Below, piece by piece: positions 43,384 to 50,845 of a DNA stretch of 64,000 bases. How positions within the stretch are numbered: the first letter of the stretch is position 1; each line of letters opens with the position of its first letter. The stretch is from the NCBI GenBank assembly GCA_020636435.1, contig JACJXX010000002.1, positions 2,604,001 through 2,668,000 on the forward strand, given 5' to 3'. Origin of the DNA: Lewinellaceae bacterium (GTDB taxonomy: Bacteria; Bacteroidota; Bacteroidia; Chitinophagales; Saprospiraceae). The notes beneath the pieces were generated by a model. The model made no database searches and was not told the origin of the DNA. It saw nothing but the letters and a program-made list of their open reading frames with translations. The position numbers were made by a program, and so were the translations under genes.

Positions 43384-43710
43384 GGTGTTGTGTTTAACGG
43401 AAAGCTTTTGCTTTTTTCCCGACGGCGATAATGGCTAAGGTCAGGACGAGAAATGTGGTAACAGGCATCATAGGGTTTGCGATTTTAGTATGTTGCGTCA
43501 TTCACTTTGCTAAGACCTGAGCGCAGGGGAAAAAGGTTGGGTCCGGATGAACGGTTTTTTTTAAAAAAAATCATTCGCGCCGAACCGGAGCGCAATATAG
43601 GCGTTTGCGGCGGCAATTTTTTTTGAAAGGCGGTGGGATTTTTTTTGGCGGCAACAAAATTTAGCTTAAAATTGTGTACGAAAAAATTCGTAATTAAAAT
43701 CACCCAACTC
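43384..43710. other. Intergenic region with T8A8 hairpin and small ORF
   Basis: About 327 bp. A loop-less hairpin (GAACGGTTTTTTTT next to AAAAAAAATCATTC, about 43549-43576) stands in the middle and may end the permease transcript. A 25-codon minus-strand frame is annotated separately. Confidence 0.4.
43394..43471 (-). CDS. Candidate 25-residue membrane peptide
   Basis: The minus-strand frame MMPVTTFLVLTLAIIAVG, followed by the basic tail KKAKAFR, has one hydrophobic helix and resembles small single-pass peptides. There is no promoter or SD support, so the call is tentative. Confidence 0.25.
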   Translation of the reverse strand: MMPVTTFLVLTLAIIAVGKKAKAFR

Positions 43711-45336
43711 ATGAAGCAATCATCCGCTTGTTTTTACGCCACGGCTACTATTCTAACGTTGGACAGCCAAGTGAGGCTTCGCACATCCTACACAACCCAG
43801 AACCGCCATTGGACCCGTACATCGTACACATCCCGGCAACCTCTGTCCAATCTTAGACAGATAGCCTACGCCACCGCTTTTTGGCTGATCCTCAGCTTGG
43901 GCGTTCCTTTTTCTTCTGCCGCCCAGCAGCCTGGCGAGCAGCGTTACGAAGATGTATCCGTTATGCCGGGGGGGATAATGGGCGAGCGCATTCAGGCCGT
44001 GATTGGCGCGGTCAATGCCAACGATGCCGGGGCTGTAGCCTCTTTTATTGAGCAGCACTGCTCGCCGGAATTCCGGGATATGGCCCCGATGGAAATGCAT
44101 GCCAACGCCTTCCTCTCCGTTTTTCAGAGCACCGGCGGCATTCGTTTCCACAGCATTCGCAACTATGTTCCCGAACGCCGGGAGACAGTCGTGATCCTGA
44201 AAGACGAGCTCCTGGGCTCCTGGAGCGCCTTCAGCTTTTACCTGGAAGGGGAGGAGCAACTGATCAACGGGCTGAACTTTTCCCCTGCCCGGACTCCGAC
44301 CAATGTGGCGCCCGAGCTGATTACGGAAGCCGGCCTGGCCCCGAAGCTGGAGCAGTTGCTTCAGCGCCTCTGCGAAAGAGATGCCTTTTCGGGTACAGTC
44401 CTGGTGGCCAAAGGAGATGAGGTGGTCTTTACCCGCGCCTGCGGCGAGGCTTCCAAGCGCTTTCACGTGGCCAACAAGCTGGACACCAAATTCAACCTGG
44501 GGTCGATGAACAAAATGTTTACGGCCACGGCCATCCTGCAACTGGTAGAAAAAGGGAAGGTCGCGCTCGACGATCCGATCAGCAAATACGTAGACGAGAG
44601 CTGGCTGCCAAAATCCATCACCGATAAAGTTACCGTCCACCACCTGCTGACGCATACCTCCGGCCTGGGCAGTTATTTCAACGATACCTACTGGAACGGC
44701 TCCCGGGAGTTGTACCGGTCAGTGGAGGATTTCAAGCCGCTGGTTCAGGGCGAAACGCTGAGTTTCGAACCCGGCGAGCGCTTCGGCTACAGCAACACCG
44801 GCATGCTGCTGCTGGGCGTTGTCATTCAAAGCGCTACCGGGCAGGATTACTTCGACTACATCCGCAAGAACATCTACCGGCCGGCCGGCATGATAAATTC
44901 TGACAGCTACGAAATGGACTTCCCCGTGGAAAACCTGGCCATCGGTTATGTGCCGGCCCCGAACAGCCCCTGGAAATGGGAGAACAACCTGTACAAACAC
45001 GTCATCAAGGGCGGCCCGGCCGGCGGCGGCTTTTCTACGGTGGAAGACCTGTTCCGTTTCGCCCGGGCCCTGCAGAGCGGCAAACTGGTTTCCAAAACTT
45101 CGCTCGACAAGCTATGGACGGCCCATACCGACCGGTATGGATACGGATTTTCGGTGGAAAATGGCCCGGCGGGCAAGGTGGTAGGCCACAGCGGCGGCTT
45201 CCCCGGGCTGAACGGCAACCTGGATATTTTCCTGGACAAAGGCTATACCGTTGCCGTGCTGTCCAATTACGACAACGGCGCCAGCCCGCTGGCCCGGCGG
45301 ATTTATGAGCTGATCGGCGGCATTCAGGAAGAATAA
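43711..45336 (+). CDS. Serine hydrolase (beta-lactamase/class C type) with repeat-encoded N-terminus
   Basis: ATG 43711 gives 541 residues. The first ~48 residues are encoded partly by a dispersed repeat (43758-43851); the real signal helix (AYATAFWLILSLGVPF) follows at about 51-66. No ATG, GTG or TTG occurs in frame between the repeat and the signal helix, so translation must cross the repeat. Then come a ~100-residue N-terminal domain (VNANDAGAVASFIEQ...) and a beta-lactamase-like domain with SMNK (about 271-274), YSN in FGYSNTGML, and HSG in VVGHSGGFPG. It likely cleaves peptide or ester bonds outside the cytoplasm. An AraC-type regulator follows. Confidence 0.85.
   Translation: MKQSSACFYATATILTLDSQVRLRTSYTTQNRHWTRTSYTSRQPLSNLRQIAYATAFWLILSLGVPFSSAAQQPGEQRYEDVSVMPGGIMGERIQAVIGAVNANDAGAVASFIEQHCSPEFRDMAPMEMHANAFLSVFQSTGGIRFHSIRNYVPERRETVVILKDELLGSWSAFSFYLEGEEQLINGLNFSPARTPTNVAPELITEAGLAPKLEQLLQRLCERDAFSGTVLVAKGDEVVFTRACGEASKRFHVANKLDTKFNLGSMNKMFTATAILQLVEKGKVALDDPISKYVDESWLPKSITDKVTVHHLLTHTSGLGSYFNDTYWNGSRELYRSVEDFKPLVQGETLSFEPGERFGYSNTGMLLLGVVIQSATGQDYFDYIRKNIYRPAGMINSDSYEMDFPVENLAIGYVPAPNSPWKWENNLYKHVIKGGPAGGGFSTVEDLFRFARALQSGKLVSKTSLDKLWTAHTDRYGYGFSVENGPAGKVVGHSGGFPGLNGNLDIFLDKGYTVAVLSNYDNGASPLARRIYELIGGIQEE
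43758..43851 (+). repeat. Dispersed repeat, GTACAC family, copy B (inside a CDS)
   Basis: It starts GTTGGACAGCCAA, runs through GAGGCTTCGCACATCCTACAC and GTACATCGTACAC, and ends CTGTCCAATC, the inverted form of the start. It is about 80 percent like copy C over the first 40 bases. It lies within the coding region of the serine hydrolase without breaking the frame. Confidence 0.55.
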
Positions 45337-45429
45337 AGTCTAATCAACTCAAAATGCAAAGAACCGTATAACAGGTTTGGTACAACAACTTGTCGTATAT
45401 TGATCCTATCAAATACCACTAGGACTGCC

Positions 45430-46218
45430 ATGTACTACCGGGAATATTACCCTGCTCCCGCCTTGCGCGATTGGGTTAGCCGCCATTTCGTTTTCACTAT
45501 ACCTTACCATGGGGAAAGGCGGGAAACCTGCCATACGATCATACCCGACGGTGGGTCTGCTCTCGTTTTTCATGTCAACCGGCCGGGCTTTTATTCTCCC
45601 TGGGCCCGTTTTACCAGCCCCCGGACGGAAAACCTGGAAGTGCCGGTATTTCCAGGCTCTGTTTACTTTGGTTCTCGTTTCCACCCGGGGGCAAGCGGAG
45701 CTTTGCTGGGAAGTGACCTGCATCCGTTGCGCAACAATATTTTTGAAGCTTGCGAATATCTGCCCACCCTGGATCCGGTGCCTCTTTGGCGGGCGGCGGG
45801 CGGCAAACCGGAGTTCGAGGCTTTCCATTTGCTGGACAAGGCGGTAGCTTCCATCCTGCCTGAAGGCAGAGTGCCAGATGAACTGGTGATGGAAGCCGCC
45901 AAGTCCATCCTTTCTAAAAAAGGCAAATTAAAGATAGGAGAACTGGCGCGCAGCCTTCCCACCAGCGAGCGCCCGCTGCAAAAGCGCTTCCGCTACCATG
46001 CCGGGCTAACGATGAAAGAACTGGCGCGTGTCTGCCGCCTTCGAGCTACGGTTTTAGACATCATCCTGCAGAATAGAGGTCATCTCGAGGCCCTGCTGGA
46101 CGCCGGTTACTTCGACCAGGCGCACTATATCAATGAATTCTTTCAAATATCGGGCATGCTTCCCTCCGCTTTTTACCGCTACATCCGGCAGATCGATTCC
46201 TCGGTTTTGGAGCCCTAA
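45430..46218 (+). CDS. AraC-family transcriptional regulator
   Basis: The start at 45430 (MYYREYYPAPALRDWVSRHF) gives 262 residues. The N-terminal ~150 residues are a ligand/sensor domain of the type found in DUF6597-like AraC proteins. The C-terminal ~100 residues hold two HTH motifs: KIGELARSLPTSERPLQKRF and HLEALLDAGYFDQAHYINEFF with FQISGMLPSAFYR. A near-consensus promoter (TTTG 45376-45379, TATATTGA 45396-45403) precedes it. It may control the serine hydrolase upstream or the secreted protein downstream. Confidence 0.88.
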   Translation: MYYREYYPAPALRDWVSRHFVFTIPYHGERRETCHTIIPDGGSALVFHVNRPGFYSPWARFTSPRTENLEVPVFPGSVYFGSRFHPGASGALLGSDLHPLRNNIFEACEYLPTLDPVPLWRAAGGKPEFEAFHLLDKAVASILPEGRVPDELVMEAAKSILSKKGKLKIGELARSLPTSERPLQKRFRYHAGLTMKELARVCRLRATVLDIILQNRGHLEALLDAGYFDQAHYINEFFQISGMLPSAFYRYIRQIDSSVLEP

Positions 46219-46327
46219 CGCCCGTCGGAGAACAGGCTTCTAGAACCAACTTCGACGGATTTTTCCAATACCCGGGCCTTTTCTCTTCGTAATTTACGCT
46301 CCATATTCATCAAAACACAAATTGACT

Positions 46328-46873
46328 ATGCGAAAGACATTGATTACCTGCCTTTTCCTGGCCATTGCTTTCTTTTCCCTGAACGCCCAAACCATAGATA
46401 CTGAAAAAGTGGTCAAGGAAAAAATGCAGGGCTTTTCCTGGCTCATCGGTGAATGGGAAGGTGAAGGCACCATGATTTTACCCGATGGCAAAACCGCTCT
46501 ATCCCAGGTGTACGAAAAGGCAGAATGGCGCCTGGGAGGCACCCTGTTGGTAGTGGAAGGTATTGGCGTCCGGCCGGATAACCCTGCCGACACCGTGCAC
46601 CACGCCTTTGGCGTTATTGCCTACAACCCCTGGACGAAACAGTACAACGTGCGCGCCTACAAAGATGGCCTTTATGTGGATGCCCCTGGCAAAGCGCTGC
46701 CTGGCGGCGCGCTGGAATGGCGCATCGAAAACTCCTATGTCGGCATCATGAAGTACACCGCCCGCCTCCTCGAGGACGGTTCCTGGGTGGAGATAGGGGA
46801 ACAGTCGCGCGACGAGGGCGAGACCTGGAAGCAGAATTTCGAAATGCGCCTGCACAAAGTGAAATCACAATGA
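46328..46873 (+). CDS. Secreted DUF1579-like / heme-binding-barrel-type protein
   Basis: The start at 46328 (MRKTLITCLFLAIAFFSLNAQ) gives 181 residues with signal peptide 1-20. The mature part starts with FSWLIGEWEGEGTM, the typical WxxGxW opening of DUF1579 and THAP4-like beta-barrel proteins, and continues as a ~150-residue barrel (YNPWTKQYNVRAYKDGLYV). Ligand unknown; periplasmic or extracellular. It is followed immediately by palindromic element E1. Confidence 0.7.
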   Translation: MRKTLITCLFLAIAFFSLNAQTIDTEKVVKEKMQGFSWLIGEWEGEGTMILPDGKTALSQVYEKAEWRLGGTLLVVEGIGVRPDNPADTVHHAFGVIAYNPWTKQYNVRAYKDGLYVDAPGKALPGGALEWRIENSYVGIMKYTARLLEDGSWVEIGEQSRDEGETWKQNFEMRLHKVKSQ

Positions 46874-46879
46874 ATCAAT

Positions 46880-47042
46880 AGAGTTGATGCGTTGGGGGGC
46901 TTTAGTGGGAAAAAAGATTAATTTTCGCCCTGATTGAGGCGCAAAAGTGGGAGGATAGCGGCGCTACCTGACCGCTTTTGGAACGAAGAGCAGGGCGAAA
47001 AGTAACTTTTTAACCGCTGAATGCTCCCAACGCATCAACTCT
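46880..47042. repeat. Nested palindromic element E1 (~163 bp)
   Basis: Outer arms AGAGTTGATGCGTTGGG (46880-46896) and the exact complement (47026-47042). The second arms AATTTTCGCCCTG and CAGGGCGAAAAGT pair, and the third contains CAAAAG(T/C)GG pairing around a centre TAGCGGCGCTA. It fills the whole gap between two convergent genes and overlaps the S46 stop codon by 2 nt. Same size and layout as E2 and E3. Confidence 0.6.
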
Positions 47043-49185
47043 AATGTATCCCCCCATTCTCCAGCTCCTCCACCAGCCGTTCGGCCTTATACACCAGCCG
47101 AAGCCCTTCCATCAACCCCCAGGAGTCAGTGGAAATGGCGCGGTTTTCCTCCGGCAGGAAAGCGTAACTTCCGGCGATGCTCTCCAGGTTGCCGTCGTGC
47201 ACCAGGCCCACCACTTCCGCATTGCGGTTGATTACCGCACTGCCTGAGTTGCCGCCCACGATGTCGTTGTCGGAAGCGAAGCAGATGGGGATGGACAGGT
47301 CGAGCCCGGCGGGAATTTTTTGCCAGCGCTCGTGCAGGCCCCAGGGATAGGCCTTTTCGCCGAAGGAGTAATAGCGGTCCCACAGGCCGTAATAAGTGGT
47401 TTTGGCGGGCGCCAGGGTGCCGTTGTATTCGTACCCCAGGATGCGGCCGTCGGAGATGCGCAGAGAGCCGGTTGCGTCGGGAGGCATCTCCGTGCCGAAG
47501 GCCTCGAAGATAAGCCGCGCCAGGCGCTGGTTTTGCACATCCAGAGTATTCTGGGCACTTTGCATTTTCGGGCCCAGCGATGCCAGTTTTTCTTTGGCCA
47601 TGCGGGCGAAACGCAGGTAGGGGCTCCCCGCTTCCAGGATGCCTTTTGGCGAACCATCCAGGAGCGCCGCTACTTTTTCAGGGGAAGCCACCGCCGCATT
47701 GTCCAGGATATATTGCAATGCCGCTTCGCCCGTATGCCCTCCGTAGGCAATTGCCAGGGCTTCCGAATCTTTTCCCAATACTTTGGCCAGGTAATTGGCG
47801 TGGGCCTGAATGCGGAGTTTTTCCAGTTCCATATCCTGGGTTTGCAATACGAGCCCTTTTTTCGTTTCCTCCAGTTTTTCTCCCTGGTAAGCCTCCGGCC
47901 TTTCCGCCTCGGGCAGGTTCATTTGCTCTGCGTAGTCCACCAGTTTCTGGGCCAGCAGCAAATGGGCGGGGCTGGTGAAGGGGGTAATCTGATGGGTGAA
48001 GTAGCCTGTAAAGTTTTCATTGAGTACATTTACGGCTGTTTCGATCTCGCCGTACAGGCCCTGGTATTCCGTGTACAGCGCCTTATCCTGGTTCATTCGC
48101 TTTTTCAGCTCTTTCTCGAAGTCTCGCTTTTTGACCATCAGGTATTCATCGTTCAGGGCAAGTTGATAGCCGGCAAATACCTTTCGGCCGTTGGCGATGC
48201 TCAGCAGCTGGCTCAGCATCTCCGCCTGCCGGGCCGGGTTGGCCTGGAAATGGGCGAACTGAGCCTGATATAATTCATTGAAAAGCGTTAGGATCGTAGG
48301 GTTGCGGTGGTTCTTATGAAATTCTATCTGAGCCATAGGCAACAGCCGGTCGGTATTGCCCGGGCGGCCGATGACGAAAACCGGCTCGCCTTCGGCGGCG
48401 CCTTTTTCGCTCCACTGGAAATAATGAGGGCTTTCAACGGGTTGCCCTTTTTCGTCATAAGCCCGCAGAAAGGCAAAGTCCAGTTCGTAACGAGGATAGG
48501 TGAAGTTGTCCCAATCCCAGCCGGTGGCCGCAATTTGCACGTCGGGCGCCATCACCAGGCGCACATCGCTGTAGCGCTTGTAGGAGTGAAGAACGTACTT
48601 GCCGCCGTTGTACAGGGTGATCACCCGGCACTTATTGCCCGTCCCTTCCTCGCAGGCGGCGGCGAGTTCCTTTATCTTCTCATCCCGCAGCTTAACCTGC
48701 TCTTCATTGTTTTTCCCCTGCGCCATTGCCCCCTGTATTTCTTCCGTCACATCCTCAATGGAAAGGAGCTGGTCGACGTAGATGTTGGGAAAGGCGCGTT
48801 CCTCGCTCATCTTTGCCGCGTAGAACCCATCCTGCTGCAGGTTTTCGCCCTCTTGTTGAATATTCGGCAACAAACCCCGCACGCAGTGGTGGTTGGTCAT
48901 GATTAGCCCGTTCTTAGAAACAAAAGAGGCGGAGCAGCCGGTGGAGAACTCCAGGGCGGAAAGCCGGACGTCCTCCAGCCAATCTTCGGTGACTTTGAAT
49001 TCGTAAAGCTCCTCGAAGCGCTGGGTGGGCACGGCGTCGAACGTCCACATCTTGCCGAAATCTTCGGGTGCGTAAGTTACATCTTCCAGCACCAGCGGTT
49101 CATAAATGGTGTTCTGGGCGGTAAGGGAGGATAAAAAGCTCACAAAAAGCAGGCTCAGGGTGATTCCTATTGTTTTTGTTGTCAT
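47041..49185 (-). CDS. S46 family dipeptidyl-peptidase (DPP7/DPP11 type)
   Basis: 714 residues, the full family length. Signal peptide 1-23 (cleavage at LTAQ). Chymotrypsin-like fold with the catalytic His in IMTNHHCVRG (about 97-104), the DKYDFTYPRYELDF-like region WDNFTYPRYELDF, a helical insert about 290-560, and the catalytic Ser in VGGNSGSAVINR (about 642). S46 peptidases release dipeptides from oligopeptide N-termini in the periplasm of Bacteroidota, feeding amino-acid catabolism. The residue that sets DPP7 versus DPP11 specificity cannot be assigned safely by eye. Confidence 0.93.
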   Translation of the reverse strand: MTTKTIGITLSLLFVSFLSSLTAQNTIYEPLVLEDVTYAPEDFGKMWTFDAVPTQRFEELYEFKVTEDWLEDVRLSALEFSTGCSASFVSKNGLIMTNHHCVRGLLPNIQQEGENLQQDGFYAAKMSEERAFPNIYVDQLLSIEDVTEEIQGAMAQGKNNEEQVKLRDEKIKELAAACEEGTGNKCRVITLYNGGKYVLHSYKRYSDVRLVMAPDVQIAATGWDWDNFTYPRYELDFAFLRAYDEKGQPVESPHYFQWSEKGAAEGEPVFVIGRPGNTDRLLPMAQIEFHKNHRNPTILTLFNELYQAQFAHFQANPARQAEMLSQLLSIANGRKVFAGYQLALNDEYLMVKKRDFEKELKKRMNQDKALYTEYQGLYGEIETAVNVLNENFTGYFTHQITPFTSPAHLLLAQKLVDYAEQMNLPEAERPEAYQGEKLEETKKGLVLQTQDMELEKLRIQAHANYLAKVLGKDSEALAIAYGGHTGEAALQYILDNAAVASPEKVAALLDGSPKGILEAGSPYLRFARMAKEKLASLGPKMQSAQNTLDVQNQRLARLIFEAFGTEMPPDATGSLRISDGRILGYEYNGTLAPAKTTYYGLWDRYYSFGEKAYPWGLHERWQKIPAGLDLSIPICFASDNDIVGGNSGSAVINRNAEVVGLVHDGNLESIAGSYAFLPEENRAISTDSWGLMEGLRLVYKAERLVEELENGGIH

Positions 49186-49265
49186 GGTTTTATTGTATTG
49201 TTTTTGATTTTGGCTAAGGCTTCAAATATCGATTTGGACAGCTCTGACGCCGATCCAACCGGTTT

Positions 49266-50456
49266 TTATTTGTGTTTTTTCCACGCCGCTATTATCTCTT
49301 CCTCCCTCGCCATCAACGAGCCTTCCCCGGACACCATCTCTATCCGGCGCTCCTCCGGGACGGCGTCAGACTGCCACCACTCATAAATATCCCTTACACT
49401 TTCCGCCAGGGGAGTAAACGTCAGTCCGTTAGCAATGCCCAACTGATTGCTCACCAGGGCAGAGCCCGCATTGTCTCCTGTCGGCATGATCCAGGGGATG
49501 GCGTAGGGGACCTTGTGCTTTGTCAAGAACTCATAATCCGGGATCATGACGAACGATACGGCCGAACTGAAGGCTGCGTGCGCGCCATAAACAAAGGCGT
49601 GCATTCCGGTAGGGGAGGCCGGCCCTACAGCATTGAAAGTTCCCGTTGTTCGGCTTTCTATCAGGCGAATCATCCAGGCGGCCACATCTCTGACATCGAT
49701 GTACTGCACGGGATCCTGGCTTTGGCCAGGTACCATGACTGTTCCACCCCGGCTCAATCTGGCCGGCCAATACGTAAAGCGGTCCGTTTTATCCCCAGGC
49801 CCCATCATGTAGGTGGGCCGCACTACGATGGTCCGATCCTCGCCAAAAGCGCTTCTGGCTTCCATTTCAGACTTCGCTTTCATGACGCCATAGTCGTATT
49901 CGAGCGCTTGTTCCTCGTTGATGCCTTCAGGTACTTGCAAAACGAGTTCAGTTTCTTCGCGAATATCAGAGCCGAGGTAGGGATAATATACACCAGTTGA
50001 TGAAGTGTAAAGATAGAGATCGACATTTTCGCGCAGCAGCAAAGCCGAATCACGGGTCCATTTAGCCCTCCTGCCGGAGTTGTCGATGACAGCGTCCCAT
50101 TTGCGCCCCCTCAAGGCTTCGAGATTGTCCTCGCGGTCGCCGGTCAGTTGTTCTACGTTTTTGAAAAGGCTTTTGTGGGTTGTCGGCTTCGTCTGCCCTC
50201 TGGTGAAGATGGTGATGGCATGCCCCCGCCCCATGGCATAGGCGACCTGCTGTGGGCCGAGGAAGCTTGTGCCGCCCAAAATGAGGATGTTGAGCGGGTG
50301 GGGCGCTTTTTGTGCTGAAATCTTCCTGTTTGTTTGAGAGGCATGTTCCGTAAACAGGGTTGTGTGTCCACTAATAAACGGCATCATAAGGCCAGCTTTG
50401 ATGCTGGTTTGGAGGAACTCGCGCCTGTTCTTAAGGGCATGTTGATAATTCTTCAT
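49266..50456 (-). CDS. Tat-exported NAD-dependent epimerase/dehydratase-like protein
   Basis: The ATG at 50456 gives 396 residues. Twin-arginine signal NRREFLQTSIKAGLMMPF (about 9-26). The Rossmann domain starts at ILILGGTSFLGPQQVAYAMGRGH (about 55-78), and YLYTSSTGVYYP carries a Tyr, while EYDYGVMKAKSE has the YxxxK-like pair expected of extended SDR enzymes. A cofactor-binding protein that is folded before export would explain the Tat signal. The substrate is unknown. An exact -7 box lies 30 nt upstream. Confidence 0.85.
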   Translation of the reverse strand: MKNYQHALKNRREFLQTSIKAGLMMPFISGHTTLFTEHASQTNRKISAQKAPHPLNILILGGTSFLGPQQVAYAMGRGHAITIFTRGQTKPTTHKSLFKNVEQLTGDREDNLEALRGRKWDAVIDNSGRRAKWTRDSALLLRENVDLYLYTSSTGVYYPYLGSDIREETELVLQVPEGINEEQALEYDYGVMKAKSEMEARSAFGEDRTIVVRPTYMMGPGDKTDRFTYWPARLSRGGTVMVPGQSQDPVQYIDVRDVAAWMIRLIESRTTGTFNAVGPASPTGMHAFVYGAHAAFSSAVSFVMIPDYEFLTKHKVPYAIPWIMPTGDNAGSALVSNQLGIANGLTFTPLAESVRDIYEWWQSDAVPEERRIEMVSGEGSLMAREEEIIAAWKKHK

Positions 50457-50486
50457 CGTCTTTGAGCTTTTCTCGCCAACAAAATA

Positions 50487-50494
50487 CAAAAATA
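50487..50494 (-). promoter_or_regulatory. Candidate -7 box for the Tat epimerase
   Basis: The minus strand reads TATTTTTG, a perfect TAnnTTTG, 30 nt before the ATG at 50456. Confidence 0.4.
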
Positions 50495-50522
50495 CGATAA
50501 CACGAAAACACATCTGGTTTGC

Positions 50523-50681
50523 TAGGAATGAAAATTAAATAAGTTGGTCCAAGTGCCTAAATATTTTTTCGCTGGGCAAGGCATTTTTGAGGCGCATCCG
50601 TACGGACGTAACAAGAAAATAACGCCGCCCAGCGGAAAAAGATAACGGCAATTGGGCTTAGTTATTTGTTTTTCATTCCTA
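50523..50681. repeat. Nested palindromic element E2 (~159 bp), upstream of clpB
   Basis: Outer arms TAGGAATGAAAA-AAATAA-CCAA-TGCC pair over about 35 bases with a few mismatches. Second arms TTTTTCGCTGGGC and GCCCAGCGGAAAAA pair. The centre is CATCCGTACGGACG, whose core TCCGTACGGA is a perfect palindrome. The central 14 nt are identical to E3 on the other side of clpB. Confidence 0.65.
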
Positions 50682-50845
50682 AGCCAAAATGTCACTCCCT
50701 TTTTATATTTTCTGCCATAATGGCTGAATGCTGGCATTTTTCATCAATGGTACGTAGTTTGAAACAAAATAGGCGTTGGAGAACCAGATAGGCAAAGAAG
50801 GAAATACCTGGTTTCAAATATCCAGAAAAGAAAAATATCGACAAC

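Noticed and set aside
47041..49185. Assigning the S46 peptidase to DPP7 or DPP11
   Set aside because: The deciding residue cannot be aligned with confidence by eye.
49186..49265. Possible small gene or promoter between the S46 peptidase and the Tat epimerase
   Set aside because: No frame with coding character; ATATTTG is one spacer base short of the -7 consensus.
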